Made by a program: the position numbers and the translations under genes
Origin: Planctomycetota bacterium
GTDB lineage: Bacteria; Planctomycetota; Planctomycetia; Planctomycetales; Planctomycetaceae
NCBI GenBank assembly: GCA_003388505.1
Contig: QQVO01000015.1
Location: 381,501-445,500, forward strand
Length of the DNA stretch: 64,000 nucleotides
Direction: 5' to 3'
The notes under the pieces: generated by a model
Database searches by the model: none
What the model was told of the DNA's origin: nothing
Seen by the model: the letters and a program-made list of their open reading frames with translations, nothing else
Shown: in pieces, positions 63,945 through 64,000 of the stretch
Numbering within the stretch: the first letter of the stretch is position 1
How the letters are laid out: every line of letters begins with the position of its first letter

Positions 63945-64000
63945 TAAGCATTGATGAAACACTAGCAGCCGATATGCCTCGAAGCTTACTCTTCAGCAGC

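Noticed and set aside
63739-63954. A 71-codon frame at the right edge
   Set aside because: It runs through the CACTGG repeat pair and has no protein-like features.

Overview
The window is about 64 kb of high-GC bacterial DNA that reads as a planctomycete chromosome. The evidence is the family set: two DUF1501 proteins with Tat signals, a DUF1549/DUF1553 cytochrome-like protein beside a WD40/cytochrome c protein, a DUF1559 prepilin-like protein followed by a small transthyretin-fold lipoprotein, a sulfatase, a PhoPQ-activated-pathogenicity-related protein, a Gfo/Idh/MocA oxidoreductase with a Tat signal, squalene-hopene cyclase, and LptE- and BamD-like envelope lipoproteins. I cannot name the genus. 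No rRNA, tRNA, CRISPR array, transposase or prophage was seen.

Layout. 1-9.5 kb: a truncated D-threonine-aldolase-like gene, a lipoprotein, an oxidoreductase, a leucine-rich-repeat lipoprotein, a DUF1501 protein, a TolB-like propeller, and a HEAT/peroxiredoxin gene interrupted by an in-frame TGA that looks like selenocysteine. 9.6-18.4 kb: housekeeping genes (YkgJ-type protein, hisS, bioB, shc, trpF, MsbA-like ABC transporter). 18.9-24.6 kb: a Tad/Flp pilus cluster on the minus strand (pilin, a 38-residue membrane peptide, prepilin peptidase, CpaB, secretin, CpaE/TadZ) without its motor ATPase or platform proteins. 25-38 kb: ettA, a giant PQQ-propeller protein, lptE, a BamD-like protein, recO, a sulfatase, mannose-1-phosphate guanylyltransferase and ruvX. 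38.3-39.9 kb: a two-gene AAA ATPase plus TOPRIM-like (DUF3226-type) cassette, probably a defence system. 39.9-54.1 kb: a long minus-strand run of secreted and envelope proteins. 54.7-63.7 kb: recG, sat, a DAHP synthase behind an apparent transcription attenuator, hpt, an unknown membrane protein and comEC.

Two observations stand out. First, the minus-strand frame 8442-9491 is a single HEAT-repeat/thioredoxin-fold protein if TGA at 8799-8801 is read as selenocysteine in a U-P-V-C active site; a small hairpin follows at a SECIS-compatible distance. Second, upstream of DAHP synthase lies a 36-codon leader peptide with the clusters Tyr-Trp-Tyr and Phe-Trp-Phe, followed by a strong intrinsic terminator. 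This is the architecture of ribosome-mediated attenuation responding to all three aromatic amino acids.

The gaps between genes are rich in dispersed repeats, including a unit of about 280 bp present twice nearly complete and once in part, a 50-bp unit present twice, and several short palindromes. Some of them create false N-terminal extensions in open frames (recO) or make a start uncertain (DUF1549/DUF1553 gene).
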